64,000 nt of DNA, from positions 124,001-188,000 of the forward strand of contig NZ_BBWV01000003.1 of NCBI RefSeq assembly GCF_000974785.1, read 5' to 3'. Source of the DNA: Flavihumibacter petaseus NBRC 106054. GTDB taxonomy: Bacteria; Bacteroidota; Bacteroidia; Chitinophagales; Chitinophagaceae. A program made the translations under genes and the position numbers. This document shows, piece by piece, positions 1 through 8,169 of this stretch. Numbering within the stretch: position 1 is the first letter of the stretch; the number at the start of each line of letters is the position of its first letter. The notes beneath the pieces are model-generated. The model did not search any database and had not been told where the DNA came from. It worked only from the letters and a program-made list of their open reading frames with translations.

Positions 1-1
1 T

Positions 2-196
2 AATTTTTCCGGCAATGTCAATTCCACCAATGCGCTGGTATTTGCTTCGGGCTATGGACAATTGGGCGCCAACGTTGCCGCTTCCGGTGATGTACTGATT
101 GCACCAACTGCTGATGGCTACAAAATGCAGGTATTTACCATTGATTTCAGCGTGGGCAATTTTGCCAGCTACGAATTTGATTGTGTAGACAAATAA
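2..196 (+). CDS. C-terminal end of a surface or secreted protein (5' truncated)
   Basis: Reading frame 2 is open from the window edge to a TAA at 194-196 and gives about 64 residues ending SYEFDCVDK. The sequence is rich in Gly, Ala, Asn and Ser with alternating beta-like segments, as in the last domain of SusE/F-like or other surface glycan-binding proteins of Bacteroidota. It lies 13 bases before the start of the glycan operon and may be an earlier member of it. The family cannot be named from this fragment. Confidence 0.6.
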   Translation, partial: NFSGNVNSTNALVFASGYGQLGANVAASGDVLIAPTADGYKMQVFTIDFSVGNFASYEFDCVDK

Positions 197-209
197 TCAA
201 AATTATTTT

Positions 210-1598
210 ATGAAGCGTAATCACTTTACTGCCTTTTTGCTGGCGCTGACACTGCTGACCATATTGTCAGCAGGCTGTAAAAAGGAATACAAAAATCCTG
301 AATGGACCTGGGATGGTGACCCGGCCATTGATAAAAACAGTATGCCCAGGATCGTATGGATCGATGCGGCTGCCAATTTCCCCGACTATGCCAATGATAA
401 GTCGAATATCCAGCGGGATGTAAAGAAGATGAAAGAAGCAGGGCTTACTGGCTTCGTGGTGGATGTGCGTCCGTCAATGGGTGATGTGTTGTTTAATTCA
501 ACCCATGCAGAACCGGTGCACAAACTGGACTACTGGAGCGATGCCGGGTATACTTTTTTCGAACGAACCGCAACCTGGGATTACCTCCAGGCCTTTATTG
601 ATGCAGGCCATGCGGAAGGATTGAAAGTATATGCTACCATTAATACTTTCGTGGCGGGCAACAAGTATTCTTATGGCCTCGGGCAGCAGGGACTGCTGTT
701 CAGAGATGCCTCCAAAAAGGATTGGGCCACTACCCTGAACCTTCCCTCCGGGCTCACCAATGTAATGGATGTGGATGCCACCACTGATCCGGACAACAGT
801 TACGGTACCAAATTTCTCAACCCGCATAACGATGAAGTACAACAATACCTGTTGAACATCCTGGGCGACCTGGCTGCCTACAATGTGGACGGCATTATTC
901 TTGACCGTTGCCGGTTTAACAACTTCAATACCGATTTTTCACCGATCGCCAAATCGAAGTTCGAAACCTTTATCGGGGAAACGGTAGCCAACTTCCCCAA
1001 TGATGTGATTGTGCCGGGTACACCCAGTTACCCGCTGCCCGCAACCCTGCCCAGATACTTTAAGCAATGGCTGGCATTCAGGGCAAAAACAACCCGGGAC
1101 TTCATGGAGAAAGCCCGGACCAAAGTAAAATCCGTCAACAGTAAGATCGAATTTGGCGTGTATGTGGGCGGTTGGTATTCCACCTACTACGATGTAGGCG
1201 TGAATTGGGCAAGTACAGGTTACAACACTGCACAGGATTATCCCACCTGGGCAAGCGCGGATTACAAAAACTATGGCTATGGCGACCTGATGGATATTAC
1301 GATGATTGGTGCCTATGCAGGAACCACGAGCATTTATGGCAGCGAGGAGTGGACCGTGGAAGGATTTTGCAAAAAGGCGAAGGCGAAGATCGGCAAAGGC
1401 GTAGTAATCGGCGGGCCGGATGTTGGCAATGGTGCCGGCTGGGGTGACGGCGGAAAACAAACAGAGCTTGGTCAATCTATAGATGCGGCCATGGGCGCAT
1501 GCGACGGGTATTTTGTGTTCGACCTGGTTCACATAAAAAAATATAACTATTGGGACGGCTTGAAAAAAGGCATCGACGCATGGCTCGAAAAGAAATGA
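210..1598 (+). CDS. GHL10-type glycoside hydrolase-like lipoprotein
   Basis: This 462-residue protein begins with a lipoprotein signal peptide (hydrophobic stretch, then LSAGC with the lipid Cys near residue 23), so it should sit in the outer membrane or periplasm. The rest resembles the glycosyl-hydrolase-like GHL10 / alpha-amylase-like TIM-barrel family: an early strand GFVVDVRPSMGD near residue 80, a mid-barrel VDGIILDRCRF near residue 230 and a late MDITMIGAY. The Asp of GIILDR is at a usual catalytic-strand position of such barrels. Exact substrate is unknown. It opens an operon with a sialate esterase, an AGE epimerase and a DUF4434 protein, so an acetylated or amino-sugar glycan is the likely target (inference). 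Its stop codon overlaps the next start by ATGA. Confidence 0.75.
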   Translation: MKRNHFTAFLLALTLLTILSAGCKKEYKNPEWTWDGDPAIDKNSMPRIVWIDAAANFPDYANDKSNIQRDVKKMKEAGLTGFVVDVRPSMGDVLFNSTHAEPVHKLDYWSDAGYTFFERTATWDYLQAFIDAGHAEGLKVYATINTFVAGNKYSYGLGQQGLLFRDASKKDWATTLNLPSGLTNVMDVDATTDPDNSYGTKFLNPHNDEVQQYLLNILGDLAAYNVDGIILDRCRFNNFNTDFSPIAKSKFETFIGETVANFPNDVIVPGTPSYPLPATLPRYFKQWLAFRAKTTRDFMEKARTKVKSVNSKIEFGVYVGGWYSTYYDVGVNWASTGYNTAQDYPTWASADYKNYGYGDLMDITMIGAYAGTTSIYGSEEWTVEGFCKKAKAKIGKGVVIGGPDVGNGAGWGDGGKQTELGQSIDAAMGACDGYFVFDLVHIKKYNYWDGLKKGIDAWLEKK

Positions 1599-3031
1599 TC
1601 AGGAATGTTGCGGGCATGGTATTGTTGGCAGCCACCTTGTTGTTCAACGCAACAGCCTATTCCCGCGTGACGCTGCGTACTATCTGGGGAGACAATATTG
1701 TGATCCAACAGAACAGTGAGATCCTCATCAGCGGCACTGCCAACCGCGCATCAAAAGTGGTTGTTACAGCCTCCTGGAACCCGGGAAAACGGGTGGTGGT
1801 GTATGCGGACAAAGACGGATCATTCCAGGCAAAGCTGTTAACCCCCAAAGGTTCTCAGCAATATTACCAGGTCTGTTTTGATGATGGAGAGACGCTGTGC
1901 CTGAACAATATCCTGGTTGGCGACGTGTGGTTTTGTTCCGGTCAGTCCAATATGGAAATGCCCGTCAAAGGCTTCAGGGGGCAACCGGTAACAGGGTCAC
2001 TGGATGCGATTGTAACGGCAAAGGCTACCCGCAGCATCCGGTTATTTACCGTGAAGAATGCCTGGAGCACCACGCCAGCCTTTAACAGCGTGGAAGGAAA
2101 ATGGTCTGCTGCCGGTCCCGAAGCTGTTGCAGATTTCAGTGCAGCTGCTTATTTCTTCGCCAACAAGCTGAACCAGGTAGTGGATATTCCCATCGGGATT
2201 ATCAACTGTTCCTGGAGCATGTCAAAAATAGAAGCATGGATGAGCCGGGAAATGCTGGCTGGCTTCCCGGCCATCGCCATGCCCGACCCGGAGCAGAAGG
2301 AATTTGGCTGGACGGCAGGCACACCCACCTTGCTGTTCAATGCCATGGTGCAGCCCTGGCAAGGATTTCCGGTAAGGGGAATGTTATGGTACCAGGGAGA
2401 AGCCAATACAGGCAACCCGCAGTTGTATAAAAAACTGTTCCCGGAAATGCTGAAAGGTTACCGGGCATTCTTTCACCAGCAGCAAATGCCTTTCTATTTT
2501 GTACAGCTGGCTCCCTGGAAATCGGACCATAAGGATTCACTGGACTGGGCACAGTTCCGCCAGGTACAACTGGAATTGTCGCAGGAGCTGACCCATGTAG
2601 GCATGGTACATACAGTTGATTTGGGAGACGAGGTATTTATTCATCCGCCGCGCAAAAAAGAAGTGGGAGAGCGGCTTGCCCTATGGGCACTGGCGGATGC
2701 GTATGGCGTTAAAGGTTTTACGCCCACAGGCCCTGTATTCCAGTCAGCAAGCGTGAAAGACGGCGCAGTTGAAGTCACCTTTAAGTATGGTGAGTTTGGA
2801 TTGAACCCTGAGAACGCCCCGGTTGAAGGATTTGAAATTGCCGGAAGTGACGGGCATTTTCTGCCTGCACAGGCGGTTGTCATCAATGCAACCGCCGTGG
2901 TTAAAGTATGGAACGAAGCTGTTTCCATGCCCGTGCAGGTGCGCTATTGCTTCCGGAATTACAAAACCGGTAACCTGGTGAACAACTTCGCACTGCCAGC
3001 TGCTCCATTTTCGTATACCCTTACAAAATGA
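1595..3031 (+). CDS. Sialate O-acetylesterase (SASA/SGNH family)
   Basis: Predicted 478-residue secreted esterase that removes O-acetyl groups from sialic acids or other sugars. A longer reading from 1550 exists, but the ATG at 1595 overlaps the previous TGA as ATGA and gives a clean signal peptide, so 1595 is chosen. Family motifs are intact: the nucleophile block SGQSNMEMP near residue 115, the oxyanion block WYQGEANTG near the middle, and the Asp-His block with DLGDE followed by IHPPRK and VGERLALWA. Length fits the family, which often has split SGNH motifs. It is translationally coupled to both neighbours (ATGA at each end), implying shared expression. Confidence 0.88.
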   Translation: MIRNVAGMVLLAATLLFNATAYSRVTLRTIWGDNIVIQQNSEILISGTANRASKVVVTASWNPGKRVVVYADKDGSFQAKLLTPKGSQQYYQVCFDDGETLCLNNILVGDVWFCSGQSNMEMPVKGFRGQPVTGSLDAIVTAKATRSIRLFTVKNAWSTTPAFNSVEGKWSAAGPEAVADFSAAAYFFANKLNQVVDIPIGIINCSWSMSKIEAWMSREMLAGFPAIAMPDPEQKEFGWTAGTPTLLFNAMVQPWQGFPVRGMLWYQGEANTGNPQLYKKLFPEMLKGYRAFFHQQQMPFYFVQLAPWKSDHKDSLDWAQFRQVQLELSQELTHVGMVHTVDLGDEVFIHPPRKKEVGERLALWALADAYGVKGFTPTGPVFQSASVKDGAVEVTFKYGEFGLNPENAPVEGFEIAGSDGHFLPAQAVVINATAVVKVWNEAVSMPVQVRYCFRNYKTGNLVNNFALPAAPFSYTLTK

Positions 3032-4422
3032 AAAGGAATTATAGCATAGACCTGTTCCGTGGGTTCACCATTATCGGGATGGTGTTAGCTGCCGTGATCC
3101 CCTGGAGCAGGGAATTTCCGGGATGGATGTACCATGCACAGGTGGGGCCACCCGATTTTACCTTTCACCCGGATCATGCCGGTATTACCTGGGTAGACCT
3201 GGTATTCCCGTTTTTCCTGTTTGCCATGGGCGCAGCGTTTCCCCTGGCGTTAAAGAAAAAGCTCGATACCGGGAATTATCGTGTGATCGTTCCCGGTATA
3301 GTCAGAAGAGGCTTCCTGCTCGTCTTTTTCGCGATTACCCTGGCTTATTTTAATCCGGGTAACCTGGATGGACCCCTATGGGTGAATTATATCACGGCGA
3401 TATTGGTCTTTATCGCGTGGTTCCTCATCTTTATGCGTTTTGAAGGTGCTGCGGTGAAACGGTATGCCATCCAGTTTACCGGCTTGCTGTTGGTTGCAGC
3501 ACTCGGCTATTGTCACAGCCAGGTATTCCATCATCCTTTCGATAAGGCCAACAGTGATATCATCATCCTGATCCTGGCCAATATGGCTGTCTTCGGTTCG
3601 CTGGTATGGCTGTTTACAGCAAACAACATACTCGCAAGGATCGCCGTCATGGGCGTCGTGGCTGCACTGTGGCTAACCAAAGATGTCGAAGGAAGCTGGC
3701 CGGCGGTGATTGCGCATGCGGGAAAGCAATGGAGCTGGATCTATGATTTTTCCTTCCTGAAATATCTTTGCATTGTATTGCCTGGTTCGATCCTGGGCGA
3801 CCTGCTGGTCAGGGATAACGAAGACAATACCCCTTCCGGCACCGCTGAGGAAACGAGGCAGATCCACCTGTTGGCATCGGTTAGCCTGTTGCTGTTGGTA
3901 TTTCACCTGGTGATGCTCTATACCCGAATGCTGAGGCTTGATCTTGGCGGTCATTTGCTTATGGGAATCGCCGCTGGGTTGTTGTGTAGAAAATGGCGCA
4001 CCGGCCAGCCGGCTTTTTATAAAAATCTGTTTGGTTGGGGATTTGCGTTGATCACCATCGGCCTTTGCGTGGAACCCTGGGAAGGCGGCATTAAAAAAGA
4101 TCCTTCCTCCTTTGGTTATTGGCTGGTGACGGGCGGATTGGCATTCCTGTTTTACCTGGTATGCGACAGCCTGGTAAAGCAATTTCCGAAGTCCCGGTTA
4201 AATGCAACCGTAATCAGGGTCGGACAAAACCCTATGCTGGCCTACTGTGTGGTGCTGTTTTTTGTAGTGCCGGTACTGGGCCTCTTACAATTGCGGCCGG
4301 TACTGGATACACTTGCCGGCAAAAGCCCTTACCTGGGATTGATCCGTACCGCTGTGTATATGGGGTTGATGATCGGGATCACGGGCTTTGCCACACAACG
4401 CAAATGGTTCTGGCGTTCTTAA
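3028..4422 (+). CDS. DUF5009 / heparan-alpha-glucosaminide N-acetyltransferase-like membrane protein
   Basis: A 464-residue polytopic inner-membrane protein with about ten to twelve hydrophobic segments. The start, RNYSIDLFRGFTIIGMVL, is the typical DUF5009 / NagX / HGSNAT opening, and VDLVFPFFLFAMGAAFPLAL follows in the second helix. Family members are thought to move acetyl groups across the membrane onto amino sugars; the activity of this copy is inferred only. It overlaps the esterase stop by ATGA. In Bacteroidota glycan loci this family often accompanies sialate esterases and AGE epimerases, which fits its position here. Confidence 0.8.
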   Translation: MKRNYSIDLFRGFTIIGMVLAAVIPWSREFPGWMYHAQVGPPDFTFHPDHAGITWVDLVFPFFLFAMGAAFPLALKKKLDTGNYRVIVPGIVRRGFLLVFFAITLAYFNPGNLDGPLWVNYITAILVFIAWFLIFMRFEGAAVKRYAIQFTGLLLVAALGYCHSQVFHHPFDKANSDIIILILANMAVFGSLVWLFTANNILARIAVMGVVAALWLTKDVEGSWPAVIAHAGKQWSWIYDFSFLKYLCIVLPGSILGDLLVRDNEDNTPSGTAEETRQIHLLASVSLLLLVFHLVMLYTRMLRLDLGGHLLMGIAAGLLCRKWRTGQPAFYKNLFGWGFALITIGLCVEPWEGGIKKDPSSFGYWLVTGGLAFLFYLVCDSLVKQFPKSRLNATVIRVGQNPMLAYCVVLFFVVPVLGLLQLRPVLDTLAGKSPYLGLIRTAVYMGLMIGITGFATQRKWFWRS

Positions 4423-4451
4423 CCTGACAAAATGAATTACAAAGTTGTTAT

Positions 4452-5387
4452 ATGAAAATAACGGGAACATTTATTGATGAGATCTCCCACGATATTCCTC
4501 ATCAGAACTGGGGGCGTGCCGAGTGGGACCGGGATTTTGAACACATGAAAGCCATCGGCATTGATACCGTGATCATGATCCGCAGTGGCTACCGCCGGTT
4601 TATTACCTATCCCTCTGCATGGTTGCAGCACAACATGCGCTGCTACGCACCGCCGGTTGACCTGGTGGAAATGTTCCTGCAGTTGTCAGAGAAACACGGG
4701 ATGACATTCTATTTCGGCTTGTACGACAGCGGCAGCTATTGGGATACCGGCAACATGCAGCACGAGATTGATGCCAACCGTTATGTAATCGATGAAGTGT
4801 GGCAGCGCTACGGTCATTACAAAAGCTTTGGGGGCTGGTACCTCAGCATGGAGATCAGCCGCAAGACCAAAGGTGCCGCCCGGGCATTCCGCATCCTGGG
4901 AGAACAGTGCAAAGGAATCAGCAATAACCTGCCCACTTTCATTTCGCCCTGGATCGATGGGAAAAAAGCCGTGATGGCCGCGTCTTCAGCACTCACCAGG
5001 GAAGATGCGGTTTCCCTGCGCGAACATGAGCAGGAATGGGACGAGATCTTTCACGAGATCCATACAGCCGTGGACGCAGTAGCCTTCCAGGATGGACATA
5101 TTGATTACAACGAACTGGAAGATTTCTTTTCGGTAAATAAAATGCTGGCGGATAAATATGCGATGCAATGCTGGACGAATGCGGAATCTTTTGACCGCGA
5201 TATGCCGATAAAGTTTTTGCCTATCAAGTTTGAAAAGCTCCGGTTAAAACTGGAAGCTGCCCGCAAAGCGGGATACGATAAAGCCATTACGTTTGAGTTT
5301 TCACATTTTATGAGTCCCCAGTCGGCTTATCTGCAGGCGGGCCATTTGTATAACCGCTATAAAGAGTACACGTTAACGTTGAAATAA
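4452..5387 (+). CDS. DUF4434 domain protein (GH-like TIM barrel)
   Basis: A 311-residue protein without a signal peptide. The opening MKITGTFIDEISHDIPHQNW, the following HMKAIGIDTVIMIRSGYR and the middle GGWYLSMEISRK are characteristic of the DUF4434 family, a predicted TIM-barrel group related to glycoside hydrolases. The Glu in YLSMEIS and the Asp of SPWIDG are candidate acids. The lack of a signal suggests cytoplasmic action on small imported sugars, alongside the AGE epimerase that starts 16 bases downstream. The catalytic reaction is not established. Confidence 0.75.
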   Translation: MKITGTFIDEISHDIPHQNWGRAEWDRDFEHMKAIGIDTVIMIRSGYRRFITYPSAWLQHNMRCYAPPVDLVEMFLQLSEKHGMTFYFGLYDSGSYWDTGNMQHEIDANRYVIDEVWQRYGHYKSFGGWYLSMEISRKTKGAARAFRILGEQCKGISNNLPTFISPWIDGKKAVMAASSALTREDAVSLREHEQEWDEIFHEIHTAVDAVAFQDGHIDYNELEDFFSVNKMLADKYAMQCWTNAESFDRDMPIKFLPIKFEKLRLKLEAARKAGYDKAITFEFSHFMSPQSAYLQAGHLYNRYKEYTLTLK

Positions 5388-5403
5388 ACTTAAAAAAAGC
5401 AGG

Positions 5404-6570
5404 ATGAATAGTTACGCGGAGAAGTATAAGAATGAATTATTGCAGCATGTGATGCCGTTTTGGGAAAAGCATTCTCCTGATCAGCAGTATGGCGGATTTT
5501 TCAGTTGCCTGGATCGGGAGGGGAAGGTATTCGATACGGACAAGTTTATGTGGTTACAGGGCCGGCAGGTTTGGACACTGTCATCGTTGTACAGCGAACT
5601 GGAAACAAACGAACGCTGGAAAGCCATGGCTATTCACGGCGCTGATTTCATGCTGAAACACGGACGGGATGAACAGGGGGACTGGTATTTTTCTTTGGAC
5701 CGCAGCGGGCGCCCGTTGGTTCAGCCCTACAACATATTTTCTGATTGCTTTGCCAGCATGGGATTGGGGGCATTGTATAAAATTACCGGGAAGGATGAAT
5801 ATGGCGATGTGGCGTACAGAACGTTCAACAGGATCCTGGCGCGGCAGGAGGATCCCAAGGGCAAGTTCAACAAAACATTTCCCGGAACGCGGCCTTTGAA
5901 AAGTTTTTCCCTGCCGATGATCCTGAGTAATCTTTCGCTGGAACTGGAGCATATTGTGGGTACACCCATGGTAGAGGAGCTGATCGATAAAGTAGTGCAG
6001 GAAGTGATGGAAGTCTTTTACCAGCCGTCAACCGGTTTAATCATGGAAAGCGTAGGCCTCGACGGGTCTTTTTCAGATAGTTTTGAAGGCAGGCTGGTCA
6101 ACCCGGGTCATACGATTGAAGCCATGTGGTTTATGATGGATATCGCTTATCGCAGGGGAGACAGCGTGTTGATGGAGAAGAGCATTGACATTGCATTGCG
6201 GGCCCTGGATTATGGCTGGGATGATGAGCACGGCGGGATCCTCTATTTTAAAGATATCCTGAACAAGCCGCTGCAGCAATTGGAGTGGGATCAGAAACTG
6301 TGGTGGGTGCATGTGGAAGCGCTGGTATGCATGGCGAAGGCTTTTGCCTATACCGGCGACCTGCGTTGCCGGCACTGGTTTGAACGGCTGGATGCCTATA
6401 CTTTTTCCCGTTTCTCTGACCCGCAGTACGGGGAATGGTTTGGTTACCTCGACCGCCGTGGCGAACCCTTGTTTACGTTAAAGGGAGGGAAGTGGAAAGG
6501 ATGTTTTCATGTGCCGCGCGGCCTGTACAAAGTATATGAATCGCTGAAAGCTGTTGCCGTTGAGGCTTAA
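5404..6570 (+). CDS. AGE family epimerase/isomerase (N-acylglucosamine 2-epimerase type)
   Basis: Cytoplasmic 388-residue alpha6/alpha6-barrel protein of the N-acylglucosamine 2-epimerase superfamily, which interconverts sugars at C2 (for example GlcNAc and ManNAc, or glucose- and mannose-type sugars). The start carries FWEKHSPDQQYGGFF and MWLQGRQVW. The two expected catalytic histidines appear in NPGHTIEAMW and in WWVHVEALV, and the C-terminal WFGYLDRRG and CFHVPRGLY match the family. Length is normal. With a sialate esterase nearby, a GlcNAc/ManNAc 2-epimerase is attractive, but AGE members acting on other sugars cannot be told apart by eye. The start has a weak AGG four bases upstream. Confidence 0.88.
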   Translation: MNSYAEKYKNELLQHVMPFWEKHSPDQQYGGFFSCLDREGKVFDTDKFMWLQGRQVWTLSSLYSELETNERWKAMAIHGADFMLKHGRDEQGDWYFSLDRSGRPLVQPYNIFSDCFASMGLGALYKITGKDEYGDVAYRTFNRILARQEDPKGKFNKTFPGTRPLKSFSLPMILSNLSLELEHIVGTPMVEELIDKVVQEVMEVFYQPSTGLIMESVGLDGSFSDSFEGRLVNPGHTIEAMWFMMDIAYRRGDSVLMEKSIDIALRALDYGWDDEHGGILYFKDILNKPLQQLEWDQKLWWVHVEALVCMAKAFAYTGDLRCRHWFERLDAYTFSRFSDPQYGEWFGYLDRRGEPLFTLKGGKWKGCFHVPRGLYKVYESLKAVAVEA

Positions 6571-6578
6571 TTTTATTT

Positions 6579-7646
6579 ATGAAGCAGTGGTACGTTACGC
6601 CATTATTCCTGTTGTTCCTGCTGCCGGGTTTAGCACAGGTCCGGTTTTACGATGCCGTTGATTTTCCCCTTCTCGGGAAGATCAACGATAGTACGGAGAC
6701 CCGCTATGAACGTCTGCCCGCTTCATTGAAAGGTATAAGCCGCCAACCGGTATGGGAGTTGGGAAAGAATACCTCGGGGCTGGCACTTCGTTTCCGGACG
6801 AACAGTACCAGCATCGCAGCGAAATGGAAAGTGCTGAATGATTACAGCATGAACCACATGACCGCTACAGGAATCAAGGGGCTGGACCTGTATGCCTGGA
6901 CCAACGGGAAATGGCAGTTTGTGAACAGTGCGCGGCCCGGGGGCAAAAGCAACCAGCAGACCATCATATCCCATATGGCAGCCGGCGAGCGGGAGTACCT
7001 GCTTTACCTGCCGCTATATGATGGGGTAGTGGGGTTACAGGTCGGCGTTGACTCAACAGCCTTTATCGGAAAGCCTTTGTTGCAGTTGCCATCTACCCAA
7101 AACCCGGTCGTCTGTTATGGCACCAGCATCACGCAGGGCGGCTGTGCCACCCGGCCCGGCATGTCTTATACCAGTATCCTGGAACGAAAGCTGAACCGTG
7201 AGGTGATCAATTTGGGATTCAGCGGCAATGGCCGCCTGGACTATGAGATTGCAGAGCTGATGGCGCGCCGTACCGATGCCGGGCTTTTTATCCTGGATTT
7301 TATTCCCAATGTAACGCTGGAAGAGGTGCAGGGCAGAACGGCAACCTTCATCCGGAAATTGCGCGCGCACAACCCGGAGATCCCGATCCTGATGGTTGAA
7401 TCCATCATATTTCCCCATTCGTTATTTGATCAACAGATGTTCAACACCGTAACCGACAAAAACAAGGCCCTGCGCAAGGAATATGAGTTGTTGCGAAAAA
7501 CAGACAGGAACATCTATTATTTGTCCGCCGCAACACTCATCGGCACCGACGGCGAACCAACCGTTGACGGCATTCACCTGACCGACCTCGGGTTTTTAAG
7601 ATTCTCCGATGCGCTGCAGCAGGTCGTGCGGCGGATTATTCGGTAG
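6579..7646 (+). CDS. SGNH/GDSL esterase with N-terminal GxDLY domain
   Basis: A 355-residue secreted esterase. Residues 1-19 form a signal peptide. The N-terminal beta domain contains GIKGLDLYAW, the GxDLY signature of the SGNH_N domain. The C-terminal catalytic domain has the nucleophile block PVVCYGTSITQGGCA, the GFSGNGRL block, and the Asp-His pair in VDGIHLTDLGF. Such two-domain enzymes deacetylate sugars or polysaccharides. It is last in the operon, 8 bases after the AGE gene, and complements the sialate esterase at the other end of the cluster. Confidence 0.85.
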   Translation: MKQWYVTPLFLLFLLPGLAQVRFYDAVDFPLLGKINDSTETRYERLPASLKGISRQPVWELGKNTSGLALRFRTNSTSIAAKWKVLNDYSMNHMTATGIKGLDLYAWTNGKWQFVNSARPGGKSNQQTIISHMAAGEREYLLYLPLYDGVVGLQVGVDSTAFIGKPLLQLPSTQNPVVCYGTSITQGGCATRPGMSYTSILERKLNREVINLGFSGNGRLDYEIAELMARRTDAGLFILDFIPNVTLEEVQGRTATFIRKLRAHNPEIPILMVESIIFPHSLFDQQMFNTVTDKNKALRKEYELLRKTDRNIYYLSAATLIGTDGEPTVDGIHLTDLGFLRFSDALQQVVRRIIR

Positions 7647-7831
7647 TTAAGTTCTTCCTGTTTTCCCCGGCGATGACCCGCTGCATTGCTATAATAAATC
7701 AAAAATCTTTTCGAAGGGACGACAGCACTTTGGATGCAGCGAAATCAATTGTCAGACACAATGACCGAAAACATCAAATCAATTGAACACCCCGGTCAAA
7801 TGAAATGCGTACCGGGCTGCTATTTTTCAGC

Positions 7832-8113
7832 ATGGAAAATTATAATTCGCTGATCGAAGCGCTCGAAGAACTCCGGAAGAAAGGATACACAACGGATTTT
7901 TCTGCTTCCGAACTGAGTTTACATACAGACGAATTTACTATCGACGCGGTCTACAGGTTCGAAGTAGACTCGGATCCCGGCAACGACGCTGTCCTTTACG
8001 CCATCTCCGACGCCAGCGGCAGGAGAGGTACCGTAGTGGACGGGTATGGCGTTTACAATGACCACCTGAGCTTTGAAATTGCCAGGCACCTCCATAGCGC
8101 CATCACCCTGTGA
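7832..8113 (+). CDS. Small conserved protein, often labelled phosphoribosylpyrophosphate synthetase-like
   Basis: A 93-residue acidic soluble protein. A longer reading starts at 7805, but MENYNSLIEALEELRKKGYT at 7832 is the usual start for this Bacteroidota family of about 95-105 residues. The family pattern is seen: a short helix, a basic GYTTDF, then FRFEVDSDP, AVLYAISD and a VDGYGVYND ending. Databases often call these proteins phosphoribosylpyrophosphate synthetase, but at this size they lack the PRPP-binding loop and the enzymatic name is doubtful. It is a single gene between the glycan operon and the histidine kinase. Confidence 0.65.
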   Translation: MENYNSLIEALEELRKKGYTTDFSASELSLHTDEFTIDAVYRFEVDSDPGNDAVLYAISDASGRRGTVVDGYGVYNDHLSFEIARHLHSAITL

Positions 8114-8169
8114 ACCGGCCATAAACAATATCTTCGTCTGGCGGCCACTGAATCACTGCCAGGGTAACT

